From NCBI GenBank assembly GCA_030450655.1, contig JAKDIE010000010.1:1-13674 (forward strand): a DNA stretch of 13,674 nt, in the 5' to 3' direction. Each line of letters starts with the position of its first letter. The first letter of the stretch is position 1. The DNA is from Ruaniaceae bacterium. Lineage in GTDB: Bacteria; Actinomycetota; Actinomycetes; Actinomycetales; Actinomycetaceae. Below the pieces are notes generated by a model. That model saw only the letters and a program-made list of their open reading frames with translations, was not told where the DNA came from and did no database searches. The translations under genes and the position numbers were made by a program. Below are positions 1 through 6,668 of this stretch, in pieces.

Positions 1-55
1 CAGCTCGGGCCCCACCCGGGGGGGGGCGTCCCCACCCCATGTGGCGAGTGCGGGG

Positions 56-84
56 GGGGCCCCGCCCCAACCGCGCGGGGCCCC
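56..84 (-). terminator. GC-rich hairpin downstream of phoU
   Basis: A perfect 10-bp inverted repeat (positions 56-65 and 75-84) with a 9-nt loop lies 17 nt beyond the phoU stop codon on the minus strand. No T-run follows on either strand, so it would be a U-less hairpin terminator at best. The rest of 1-101 contains no gene I can support. It is extremely G/C-skewed, with a 9-G run at 18-26 and an 8-G run at 52-59. A purely structural role is also possible. Confidence 0.4.
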
Positions 85-101
85 TCTCGCATGTGCGTGG
101 A

Positions 102-782
102 CTAGTCCATGCTGAGTTCCGGATCGTCGATGAGGGCCGAGGCGTCAAGATCGCCCGTTACCAGGTAGGCCACGCGCTTGGCCGCCGAGAAGCTGTGGTC
201 ACCGAGGCGCTCAAGGAATCGTGAGAGCAGGACGGCGTCCACCACCTGTTGTCTGTTCGCGTCCACCTGCTGGCGGATCAGTAGATCGAAGACGTCCCGC
301 AGGAGGGCATCTAGCTCGTTGTCCTCGTTGCTGATCTCGGCGACGAGATCCAGATCGTGGTCCTCCATCAATCTCACGAGCTTACTCACGAGCGATGACG
401 CCGAGTCTGCCATCGCGCTCAAGGTCTCGAAGAGTGCACCGGATGCGACGTGGTTGGGGTATGCCCCACGGGCAGCGAAGGCCACGTGGCGCGCGAGATC
501 TCCCATGCGCTCGAGTGTGGCGGACATCCGCAACGCGGCCACGACGACCCTCAGATCCGTGGCGACCGGCTGCTGCAAGGCGAGCATCGTGATGCCTGCG
601 GATTCGATCTTTTCTTCGAGTTCGTCGATTTCGCGGTCCCCGACTATCACCTGCTGTGCCAGATCGAGGTCCGCACTCTTCAGTGATTGAGCGGCCTTGT
701 TGACCGCCGTGGAAACCAATAGGCCGAGCTGGTGGAGATCGTCGCCGATCTCTTCGAGTTCCTGCTGGAAGATCTTTCGCAC
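102..782 (-). CDS. phoU: PhoU phosphate-signalling protein
   Basis: PhoU is a cytoplasmic all-helical protein that links phosphate uptake by the Pst transporter to the PhoR/SenX3-type sensor kinase and keeps the kinase inactive when phosphate is plentiful. The 226-residue product has the usual length and two PhoU three-helix repeats (about 1-105 and 110-215). Each repeat ends in the family's metal-site helix: E91-R-M-G-D95 in the first and E191-R-L-G-D195 in the second. The paired acidic helix motifs are also visible (D49-x3-D53 and E153-D-N-E-x-D158). The GTG start at 782 is preceded by AAGGGA (789-784), 6 nt away. The gene diverges from senX3, its expected signalling partner, and shares a 123-bp promoter region that contains PHO-box-like repeats. 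No pst genes are in the window. Confidence 0.95.
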   Translation of the reverse strand: MRKIFQQELEEIGDDLHQLGLLVSTAVNKAAQSLKSADLDLAQQVIVGDREIDELEEKIESAGITMLALQQPVATDLRVVVAALRMSATLERMGDLARHVAFAARGAYPNHVASGALFETLSAMADSASSLVSKLVRLMEDHDLDLVAEISNEDNELDALLRDVFDLLIRQQVDANRQQVVDAVLLSRFLERLGDHSFSAAKRVAYLVTGDLDASALIDDPELSMD

Positions 783-822
783 GTGAGATCCCTTCGTAAG
801 TGACTACTTGCAGAAAACCAGG

Positions 823-855
823 GTTGGGTGAACGTCTGGTGACGCGTGCGCGAAC
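823..855 (-). promoter_or_regulatory. Candidate PHO box, three tandem 11-bp units
   Basis: Read on the minus strand, 855 to 823 splits into three contiguous 11-nt units: GTTCGCGCACG, CGTCACCAGAC and GTTCACCCAAC. Against the 7-nt GTTCACC core known from Streptomyces PhoP/PHO boxes, and recognised by RegX3-type regulators, the units score 5/7, 5/7 and 7/7. The repeats point toward phoU. A weak -10-like TAGTCA lies 16 nt downstream (806-801), so the repeat would occupy the -35 region, as in other PHO-box promoters. The neighbouring genes encode the cognate system, which suggests autoregulation. Binding is inferred from the repeat pattern only. Confidence 0.6.
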
Positions 856-893
856 GTAGCGGGACGTCGTCGTCTGCGTGCTTCCACGTCCCC

Positions 894-899
894 TAGAGT
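894..899 (+). promoter_or_regulatory. Candidate -10 element for leaderless senX3
   Basis: TAGAGT fits the TANNNT -10 consensus and ends 6 nt before the senX3 GTG at 906, so transcription would start at or next to the start codon. No useful Shine-Dalgarno sequence precedes this GTG, in agreement with a leaderless mRNA. The element is inside a perfect 6+1+6 palindrome (892-904, arms CCTAGA and TCTAGG). No good -35 is visible. Confidence 0.4.
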
Positions 900-905
900 C
901 TAGGT

Positions 906-2054
906 GTGAGTATCGGCATCGATGTAATTCTCGCGGCGCTACTGGGCGTTCTCGTGGGAGTGGTGGCGAGCATGGCCTTCATGCTCTCCGAGCGGGAACG
1001 CCGCACCACGGCTCCTACCTCGCCCACGGATCTGAGCGACGACGAGATGTCACTGGTCGCCGTACTTCCCGAGACGACCATCGTTCTGGACTCCGAGAAC
1101 GCCGTGGTCCGTGCGGATCCAGAGGCTCTCTACTTTGGGCTTGTGCGCGCACACAGCCTCGTGAACGATGAACTGCTTGCGCTCGTGGATCGACTGCGGA
1201 CGACTGGGGAGACGAGCCCAACCGACCTCGTGATCAGGAGAGGCAAGGCCGACGACGCGGGGCTCTTCTATCTGACCGTGACACTCGCACCGTTGACGGG
1301 CAGGCGCGTGCTCGTGGTGATCCACGATCGCACCGCCGCGATTCGCCTCGAACAGACGAGGCGAGATTTCGTCCAGAACATCTCTCACGAGCTGAAGACT
1401 CCCGTGGGCGCGATCGGTCTTCTCGCAGAGACTGTGGAGGAGTGCGCGGACGATCCGGTCCTGGTGGCGCGCTTCGCCGAGCAGATGAAGCGTGAGAGCG
1501 GGCGTCTCGCCACGCTGGTCCAGGACATCATCGATCTCTCGCGTCTGCAGGAGCCCGATGCGATTCGAAACCCCAAGGTTGTGAAGCTCGATAACGTGGT
1601 GGCCGAAGCCGTGGATCGCGTGAGCGTGGCTGCGAACTCGCGTGCCATCGAGTTGCGCACGGGGGGAGAGACCGGCGTCCTCGTGCGTGGTAAGCGCGGT
1701 CTCTTGGTGACGGCGGTGAGGAACCTTCTCGATAACGCGATCCGATACTCGGACGATCACACCACGGTGGCACTCGGGGTCAGCAGCCGCAACGGAATGG
1801 CGTACATTGCCGTGGTCGATCGCGGCGATGGGATTCCTGCGGAGGCGCAGCAGCGCGTCTTCGAGAGGTTCTATCGAACCGACGCCGGGCGCTCGCGGGA
1901 GACCGGCGGTTCCGGGCTCGGCCTGTCAATCGTCAAACACGTTGCCGCCGATCACGGTGGCGAAGTGACGCTGTGGTCAGAACCCGGCCGTGGTGCCACG
2001 TTTACACTCGTGATACCGCTAGCCCACGTGGAGCCAGAGGAGAACGCGCAATGA
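906..2054 (+). CDS. senX3: SenX3-type sensor histidine kinase
   Basis: This is a membrane-bound sensor kinase of the SenX3/PhoR type that phosphorylates RegX3 under phosphate limitation. The 382-residue protein has one N-terminal membrane segment (about residues 6-27), a PAS-like sensory region (about 48-145), and a HisKA dimerisation domain. The H-box is FVQNISHELKTP with phospho-acceptor H161. A HATPase_c domain follows, with the N-box NLLDNAIRYS (N277), the G1 box DRGDGI (305-310) and the G2 box GGSGLGLSIVKH (from 334). All catalytic motifs are intact. The GTG start at 906 has no clear ribosome binding site but has a -10-like element 6 nt upstream. Its stop overlaps a 13-codon ORF leading into regX3. 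Divergent phoU and convergent PHO-type repeats support a phosphate role. Confidence 0.95.
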   Translation: MSIGIDVILAALLGVLVGVVASMAFMLSERERRTTAPTSPTDLSDDEMSLVAVLPETTIVLDSENAVVRADPEALYFGLVRAHSLVNDELLALVDRLRTTGETSPTDLVIRRGKADDAGLFYLTVTLAPLTGRRVLVVIHDRTAAIRLEQTRRDFVQNISHELKTPVGAIGLLAETVEECADDPVLVARFAEQMKRESGRLATLVQDIIDLSRLQEPDAIRNPKVVKLDNVVAEAVDRVSVAANSRAIELRTGGETGVLVRGKRGLLVTAVRNLLDNAIRYSDDHTTVALGVSSRNGMAYIAVVDRGDGIPAEAQQRVFERFYRTDAGRSRETGGSGLGLSIVKHVAADHGGEVTLWSEPGRGATFTLVIPLAHVEPEENAQ

Positions 2055-2092
2055 AAGGCACATCGATACTGGGCGGAAGGTGCATGAGATGA
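2051..2092 (+). CDS. Candidate 13-aa coupling peptide between senX3 and regX3
   Basis: The short ORF encodes MKGTSILGGRCMR. Its ATG overlaps the senX3 stop (ATGA, 2051-2054) and its TGA overlaps the regX3 ATG (ATGA, 2089-2092), making two tandem ATGA junctions. An AGAGGAGA Shine-Dalgarno (2036-2043) sits 7 nt before its ATG, and GGAAGG inside it (2075-2080) serves regX3. The layout resembles the small overlapping ORFs described in the repeat units (MIRUs) between senX3 and regX3 in M. tuberculosis. The peptide sequence itself shows no recognisable motif. It may work only through its translation, to couple the two flanking genes. It could also be chance. Confidence 0.4.
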   Translation: MKGTSILGGRCMR

Positions 2093-2769
2093 AGATTCTG
2101 CTGGTCGAAGATGAGGCGGCGTACCGCGAGACTCTCCTCTTCAAGCTCGAGCGAGATGGATACGACGTCATCGCCGTGGCGAGCGGCACTGCGGCGCTCG
2201 CCACGTTCGATGGGACCGTGGATCTCTTGTTGCTGGACTTGATGCTGCCCGGTGTGAGTGGAATGGACGTGTGCCGCCAAATCCGCACGAAGAGCGCCGT
2301 GCCGATCATCATGCTGACGGCGAAGGACGATGAGATCGATAAGGTCCTCGGACTCGAACTGGGTGCCGATGACTACGTGACGAAGCCCTACTCGTATCGC
2401 GAGCTCGTGGCGAGAATCAACGCCGTGACCCGGCGGACACAAGGCATCGGCACCACCGAGGAGGAGCAGCTTGAGGTTGGCCCGCTCGTCATGTCTGTGG
2501 ACCGCCACGAGGTCACGGTCAATGGCGAAATCATCCGGATGGCGTTACGAGAGTTCGAGCTACTTGAGTTCCTGATGCGCAACCCCGATCGAGTGCTCAC
2601 ACGTGGGCAGATCCTGGATCGGGTGTGGGGGCCAAACTTCTTTGGCGATTCGAAGACGCTCGACGTGCACGTCAAACGACTCAGGGCCAAGCTCGAGGCT
2701 GAACCCGCATCCCCTCAGCTCATCCAGACCGTGCGCGGCCTTGGATACAAGATCGTCCCGCCGAAGTGA
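2089..2769 (+). CDS. regX3: RegX3-type response regulator, OmpR/PhoB family
   Basis: This is a DNA-binding response regulator that SenX3 activates by phosphorylation; relatives control phosphate-starvation genes. From the ATG at 2089 it has 226 residues. The receiver domain (1-120) has D8/E9, phospho-acceptor D50 in LLLLDLMLPG, T77 and K99, all expected positions. A C-terminal winged-helix domain (about 130-226) contains RMALREFELLEFLM, the recognition-helix region LDVHVKRLRAKLE and the terminal VRGLGYKI. I chose ATG 2089 because GGAAGG lies 8 nt upstream. A GTG at 2080 would add three residues but has no suitable ribosome binding site. Translation is probably coupled to the overlapping 13-codon ORF. 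The stop is only 1 nt from the stop of the convergent lipoprotein gene. Confidence 0.95.
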   Translation: MKILLVEDEAAYRETLLFKLERDGYDVIAVASGTAALATFDGTVDLLLLDLMLPGVSGMDVCRQIRTKSAVPIIMLTAKDDEIDKVLGLELGADDYVTKPYSYRELVARINAVTRRTQGIGTTEEEQLEVGPLVMSVDRHEVTVNGEIIRMALREFELLEFLMRNPDRVLTRGQILDRVWGPNFFGDSKTLDVHVKRLRAKLEAEPASPQLIQTVRGLGYKIVPPK

Positions 2770-2770
2770 G

Positions 2771-3217
2771 CTACGGCAGCAATTCGTCGTAGGGCGGGAT
2801 CGTACCGTCCAGCACCGGTACGTCGTAGATGGTGACTCCGCCGGAGGTCACGGTGACTGGAATGTTCGTGCCGGGCAGTGCGTCGACGCCGTCGATGATG
2901 GTGCCGTCCGTCTCGAGGCTCAGGACGGTATTGGCGGGAAGTTCGTGAGTCTGGACGTTTCCGTCCACATCAATGGTCACCTCGGCAGCAGAGTTCGAGG
3001 AGTTGACGATCGAACCCATCGGGCGAATGGGTTCACCGGCGTCGGCGGTCAGAAGGAAGAAGTTCTCAAACCGAACTCCATTACTGAACTCGATCCGGAC
3101 GCCGTCGGAAGGAGCGTAGTTCTCCTTAGTCTGAATCGGGCTTGCGGCGCCGCACGCGCTCAGGAGTGCCGCAGTGGCTGCGAGGGCGGCGATTCTGGAG
3201 GCGATCTTACGCGTCAT
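2771..3217 (-). CDS. LpqE-like lipoprotein
   Basis: This is a predicted secreted lipoprotein of 148 residues. The signal peptide has a basic start (MTRK, R8), a hydrophobic alanine/leucine core (9-19) and an LSAC lipobox with the lipidated cysteine at C22. The mature part is a small beta-rich domain with a G-x-I-V-N core segment and a late PGTNIPVTV segment. It ends in a proline-rich tail and contains no other cysteine. The ATG at 3217 has a GAAGGGAAG ribosome binding site just upstream; a longer reading to 3331 would bury the signal peptide. The position beside and divergent from carD is the same as M. tuberculosis lpqE next to carD, and the fold pattern looks similar, so LpqE-like is my best label. 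Function is unknown; a copper-chaperone His/Met motif is not visible. Confidence 0.82.
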   Translation of the reverse strand: MTRKIASRIAALAATAALLSACGAASPIQTKENYAPSDGVRIEFSNGVRFENFFLLTADAGEPIRPMGSIVNSSNSAAEVTIDVDGNVQTHELPANTVLSLETDGTIIDGVDALPGTNIPVTVTSGGVTIYDVPVLDGTIPPYDELLP

Positions 3218-3330
3218 TGACTTCCCTTCCGTCGGAGCCAACTCTAGCGGGAAGCGCCGGGATTCTCCCGCGCTACATTCGCGGTGGCGCTGACAGCGAA
3301 GAACTGATAGATAGGGGCAAATCGCTCCCA

Positions 3331-3339
3331 TGTTAGGAT
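3331..3339 (+). promoter_or_regulatory. Candidate extended -10 promoter of carD operon
   Basis: TGTTAGGAT is an extended -10 (TGn followed by TAGGAT, which fits TANNNT). It would start transcription near 3346 and leave a leader of about 27 nt containing the AGGGAG ribosome binding site (3363-3368) for carD. No convincing -35 is present, which the TG extension could compensate for. The match is by consensus only. Confidence 0.4.
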
Positions 3340-3372
3340 TAGGCCAGTAATCAGGCGAAAATAGGGAGCAGC

Positions 3373-3855
3373 ATGACCTTCAATGTCGGCGAAACTGTCG
3401 TCTATCCGCATCACGGAGCGGCTCTCATCGAAGAGATCAAGAAGCGCACGATTCGTGGTGAAGAGAAGGTCTATCTGAAGCTCCGAGTTGCGCAAGGTGA
3501 TCTCACCATCGAGGTCCCGGCGGACAACGTCGATGTGGTGGGCGTCCGCGACGTGGTCGGCGCAGAGGGCCTGAAGCACGTGTTCGAGGTGCTGCGCGCG
3601 CCGCACACGGAAGAGCCGTCGAATTGGTCCCGTCGCTACAAGGCGAACGTTGAGAAGATCGCGTCCGGTGATGTGGTGAAGGTTGCCGAGGTTGTACGTG
3701 ACCTCTCCCGCCGCGAGGCGCAGCGTGGCCTGTCCACAGGTGAGAAGCGCATGCTCGCGAAGGCGCGCCAGATCCTCGAATCTGAGGTGGCGCTCGCTGA
3801 GGATGCCACCGAGGATGAGGCCAGGATTCGCATCGACGAGGTCCTCGCCTCCTAG
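3373..3855 (+). CDS. carD: CarD/CdnL RNA polymerase-binding regulator
   Basis: CarD binds the RNA polymerase beta subunit and stabilises open promoter complexes, notably at rRNA promoters. The 160-residue product has the normal size. The N-terminal Tudor-like RNA-polymerase-interaction domain (1-55) begins [20 protein letters not shown]. The C-terminal helical DNA-binding domain contains W85 (in [17 protein letters not shown]), K90 and K125 (in [13 protein letters not shown]). These match the residue numbers known in M. tuberculosis CarD, as does R25. One difference stands out: position 47 is Glu (LTIEVP), where the M. tuberculosis protein has Arg. The AGGGAG ribosome binding site ends 4 nt before the ATG. 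It heads a carD-ispD-ispF operon, with 22 nt to the ispD start. Confidence 0.96.
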   Translation: MTFNVGETVVYPHHGAALIEEIKKRTIRGEEKVYLKLRVAQGDLTIEVPADNVDVVGVRDVVGAEGLKHVFEVLRAPHTEEPSNWSRRYKANVEKIASGDVVKVAEVVRDLSRREAQRGLSTGEKRMLAKARQILESEVALAEDATEDEARIRIDEVLAS

Positions 3856-3877
3856 AGCGAGAAAAGGCCGCATACTC

Positions 3878-4624
3878 GTGCGCATTGGCGTGGTTGTCAC
3901 CGCTGCCGGTTCAGGGGAACGTCTCGGGGCGAAGGCTCCTAAAGCTCTCGTAACCGTTGCGGGACGTAGCCTCCTTTCACACGCCATTGACGCGGCATTG
4001 AGCGTTGCCGATCTCGTGGTCGTCACGGCCCCTGCGCAACATCTTGCTGAGTTCGGCGCCGTGATCGACGCGTTCCGGGATGGCGGCCCGGGCGAGGAGT
4101 CCTCGTCACACACGTTCAGCGAGGGAGACGGCCGTAACGACGCGACTCGCGGGCAGGCGATCACGGTGGTTCCTGGAGGTGCGACGCGGCAGGATTCGGT
4201 GCGTGCCGGCATCGCGGCGCTGGGTGACGTGGACGTGGTTCTCGTACATGACGCCGCACGCGCTTTTGCTCCGGCGAGCCTCTTCCGTGACGTGGTGACT
4301 GCCCTGGAGGCGGGCCACGGCGCGGTGATCCCGGCCCTCGCTGTGGTCGACACGATCAAGCGCGCAGATGCTGCCCTGCGCGTCAGAGAGACCGTGGACC
4401 GTTCCGAGCTTTGGGCGGTCCAGACGCCGCAAGGATTTCGGCGCGAGCTGCTCGCGCGCGCCCACACCGCTGGCGCGGGGAACGCGGCCACGGACGACGC
4501 CGCGCTGGTCGAGGAGCTCGGCGAGGCTGTACAGCTCATCCAGGGGCACGAGGACGCTTTCAAGATCACCACGCCTCGCGATCTCGCGATCGCCAGAGCG
4601 CTTTTGGCAGTACTGGAGGATTAG
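3878..4624 (+). CDS. ispD: IspD, MEP cytidylyltransferase
   Basis: IspD joins CTP to 2-C-methyl-D-erythritol 4-phosphate, the third step of the non-mevalonate isoprenoid pathway, in the cytoplasm. The 248-residue product shows the nucleotide-binding signature AAGSGERLGAKAPKAL (R15, K22). Further family motifs are GGATRQDSV (100-108), VHDAARAFAP (123-132), VDTIK, VQTPQGFR (181-188), ATDDAALVEE and AFKITTPRDL (K229). The GTG start at 3878 has AAAAGG 10 nt upstream; reading further upstream would run through carD in another frame. The family is usually around 230 residues. The surplus is a hydrophilic Gly/Ser/Asp-rich stretch at about 68-93, between the AxPAxxL segment and the VVPGG strand. Only 3 nt separate it from ispF. 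Confidence 0.95.
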   Translation: MRIGVVVTAAGSGERLGAKAPKALVTVAGRSLLSHAIDAALSVADLVVVTAPAQHLAEFGAVIDAFRDGGPGEESSSHTFSEGDGRNDATRGQAITVVPGGATRQDSVRAGIAALGDVDVVLVHDAARAFAPASLFRDVVTALEAGHGAVIPALAVVDTIKRADAALRVRETVDRSELWAVQTPQGFRRELLARAHTAGAGNAATDDAALVEELGEAVQLIQGHEDAFKITTPRDLAIARALLAVLED

Positions 4625-4627
4625 GCG

Positions 4628-5101
4628 ATGACTGACTTTCGCGTGGGCAACGGCACGGACGTGCATGCGTTCGATCCTGAGGCTCCCCTCGCCCTCGCCG
4701 GGCTCGAGTGGCCGGGCGAAGTGGGACTCTCCGGGCACTCGGACGGGGACGTGGCTGCCCACGCCGTGATCGACGCACTACTCTCGGCGGCGGGCCTCGG
4801 CGATATCGGATCCCAGTTCGGCACCTCGCGCCCCGAATGGGCGGGCGCCTCGGGTGTGGCGATGCTGCGCGAGTGCGCGCGGATCGTGCGCGAAGCGGGC
4901 TGGGATATTGGCAACGTGGCCGTGCAGATCGTGGGGGTGCGCCCGAAGCTTGCGCCACGCCGCGCCGAGGCAGAGGCGGCGATGAGCGAGGCGCGCGGCG
5001 CACCGGTCTCGGTGAGCGCCACAACCACGGACGGACTTGGATTCACTGGCCGTGCGGAGGGCCTCGCGGCGCTCGCTACCGCCCTCATTCGCCGCCCCTG
5101 A
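4628..5101 (+). CDS. ispF: IspF, MEcPP synthase
   Basis: IspF cyclises 4-diphosphocytidyl-2-C-methyl-D-erythritol 2-phosphate to the 2,4-cyclodiphosphate, releasing CMP. It is a trimeric metal enzyme acting two steps after IspD. The 157-residue product has the standard length. The metal ligands are visible as D11 and H13 (GTDVHAF) and H45 ([17 protein letters not shown]). DIGSQFG takes the place of the usual DIGxxFPDTD loop, a variation within the flexible loop region. The closing motif [14 protein letters not shown] binds the nucleotide in relatives. TGGAGGA (4614-4620) is 7 nt before the ATG. Its stop faces the stop of the MFS gene across 69 bp. Confidence 0.96.
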   Translation: MTDFRVGNGTDVHAFDPEAPLALAGLEWPGEVGLSGHSDGDVAAHAVIDALLSAAGLGDIGSQFGTSRPEWAGASGVAMLRECARIVREAGWDIGNVAVQIVGVRPKLAPRRAEAEAAMSEARGAPVSVSATTTDGLGFTGRAEGLAALATALIRRP

Positions 5102-5170
5102 GTGGGGGGCCGGGATCCGGGCCTGGGAACACCCGCGCAGGCTCACCCTGGAGGGCGTGAGGTCGTCAAC

Positions 5171-6574
5171 CTAGCTGATCGTCTCCTGCTTCTCCTTCAC
5201 CGGGATCATCACGAGGAAACCGGCCAGGAGGATCACAACGATGCCGAGGATTCCCCAGTACTGCGTGTTCGGCTCGCCAGTGATCGCGTGCCCAAGCCCG
5301 ATTGCCACGGCAAACATCGCCGGGGCGAGGAACGAGACGACGCGACCGGTGGTCGCGTAGAGGCCGAAGACTTCGCCCGCGCGGCCTTCCGGGACAATCC
5401 GTGCCAGGAAGGACCGGGAGGCGGACTGTGCCGGGCCCACACACGCGCTCATGAGAAGGCCACATACCCAGAAGACGATCGTGCCGCCGTCGTGCAGGAA
5501 GAAGATGGCCAGGCCCAACGCGACGAGGGTTCCAAGGGAAATAAGGATGACTCGTTTCGGGCCCACCTTGTCATCCATCAACCCCATGCCCATCGTGGAC
5601 AAGCCGGCGACGATGTTCGCCGCGGCACCGAAGATGATGACGTCTCCCGTGCTGAAGTCGAAGGTTCCGGCGGCGATGATGGCTCCGAACGCGAACACTC
5701 CAGCGAGGCCATCGCGGAAGAGTGCTGAGGCCATGAGGAAGTAGATCGTGTGCGGGGAACGGCGCCAGATGCGTGCGATCGAGCGCCCGAGTTCCTTGTA
5801 GGACTCCACAACACCCACGCGCGATGCCGGTGGGATCTTGGGAGTGTCTTTCAGGTTGAGGAAAATCGGAATCGTGAAGATCATCGTCCACACGCCGCAC
5901 AGGACCATTGAGACGCGAATGTCCATGCCTTCGGCGCTGGTGACGCCGAACAGGCCCACGTCCGGTTGAATGAACAGGAAGTAGATCGCCAGCAGCACGA
6001 GAATGCCACCAAGGTAACCCATGCCCCAGCCGAAGCCGGAGATGCGGCCGATGTTGCTGGGTGTGGAGATTGTGGTCAGGAGCGAGTTGCTGTTGACGCC
6101 AGCGATCGCAGAGATCACGGAACCTGTGGCGAGAAGCGTGAGGCCGAGTAGCAGGTACATGGGGACGTCCGTGCCGAACAGGCTGAGAACGGGTGTGTCA
6201 TGGGGCTTCACGAAGAAGAGCAATACTGAGATCGCGGCGAGTGCCCATGTGAGCCCACGGAGATTCCGGACGGTGTGGCCAGTGCGGTCCGCGTTCTGCC
6301 CGAGCACCGGGGCGAGAAGCGCGATGAAGATTCCGCCAATGGCCGTGGCAACCGCCAACGCCTGTGAGGTGAAGTTCTTCGTGCCGAAAGATTCGGATAC
6401 CAGGTAGACCGAGAACACGAACGTCGTGATGACGGTGTCGAAAGGCTGGGTCCCCCAGTCCCACATTGCCCACGAGACGATCTTCGTGCGCGAAACCTTG
6501 GGAGGCGCGGTGCTCGGTCGCGAATCGGAGGGGACTTGTGCCGTGGTCTCATTCACAAGACTAAAGGTACCCAC
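5171..6574 (-). CDS. MFS transporter, UMF1/Atg22-like
   Basis: This is an integral membrane protein with about 12 hydrophobic segments, predicted to be a major-facilitator permease. The first membrane segment carries WAMWDWGTQPFDTVITTFVF, the hallmark start of the UMF1/Atg22-like branch (typical form WxxYDWGNSxF). The substrate cannot be told from sequence. With a GTG start at 6574 it has 467 residues and a soluble Ser/Thr/Pro-rich N-terminus of about 28 residues. AGGA lies 10 nt upstream of this GTG. A second GTG at 6556 is possible but has no ribosome binding site. An extension to 6691 would cross the cysS start. The gene is divergent from cysS and convergent with ispF, and it interrupts an ispF-cysS order that is contiguous in mycobacteria, so it may be a later insertion. 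Confidence 0.88.
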   Translation of the reverse strand: MGTFSLVNETTAQVPSDSRPSTAPPKVSRTKIVSWAMWDWGTQPFDTVITTFVFSVYLVSESFGTKNFTSQALAVATAIGGIFIALLAPVLGQNADRTGHTVRNLRGLTWALAAISVLLFFVKPHDTPVLSLFGTDVPMYLLLGLTLLATGSVISAIAGVNSNSLLTTISTPSNIGRISGFGWGMGYLGGILVLLAIYFLFIQPDVGLFGVTSAEGMDIRVSMVLCGVWTMIFTIPIFLNLKDTPKIPPASRVGVVESYKELGRSIARIWRRSPHTIYFLMASALFRDGLAGVFAFGAIIAAGTFDFSTGDVIIFGAAANIVAGLSTMGMGLMDDKVGPKRVILISLGTLVALGLAIFFLHDGGTIVFWVCGLLMSACVGPAQSASRSFLARIVPEGRAGEVFGLYATTGRVVSFLAPAMFAVAIGLGHAITGEPNTQYWGILGIVVILLAGFLVMIPVKEKQETIS

Positions 6575-6668
6575 ATAGTCCAGTTCCTGCGCCGTGGTCC
6601 CCCGACTCGTGCTGCGTGCGGCGGGACGCGGGCATGGGCACGGAAGAGGCTGGAGGGGCGTGTGGGCG

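Noticed and set aside
2603..3220. 205-codon plus-strand open frame over regX3 and the lipoprotein gene
   Set aside because: It overlaps the RegX3 DNA-binding domain in another frame and then runs antisense to the lipoprotein; no motif.
3244..4572. 442-codon minus-strand open frame opposite carD and ispD
   Set aside because: Composition is Ser/Arg/Thr-rich with no domain, and it lies entirely over two well-supported genes. It is a GC-rich shadow frame.
5102..5170. Terminator between ispF and the MFS gene
   Set aside because: The best hairpin (5108-5123) has a G/G mismatch and a short stem, with no T-run on either strand.
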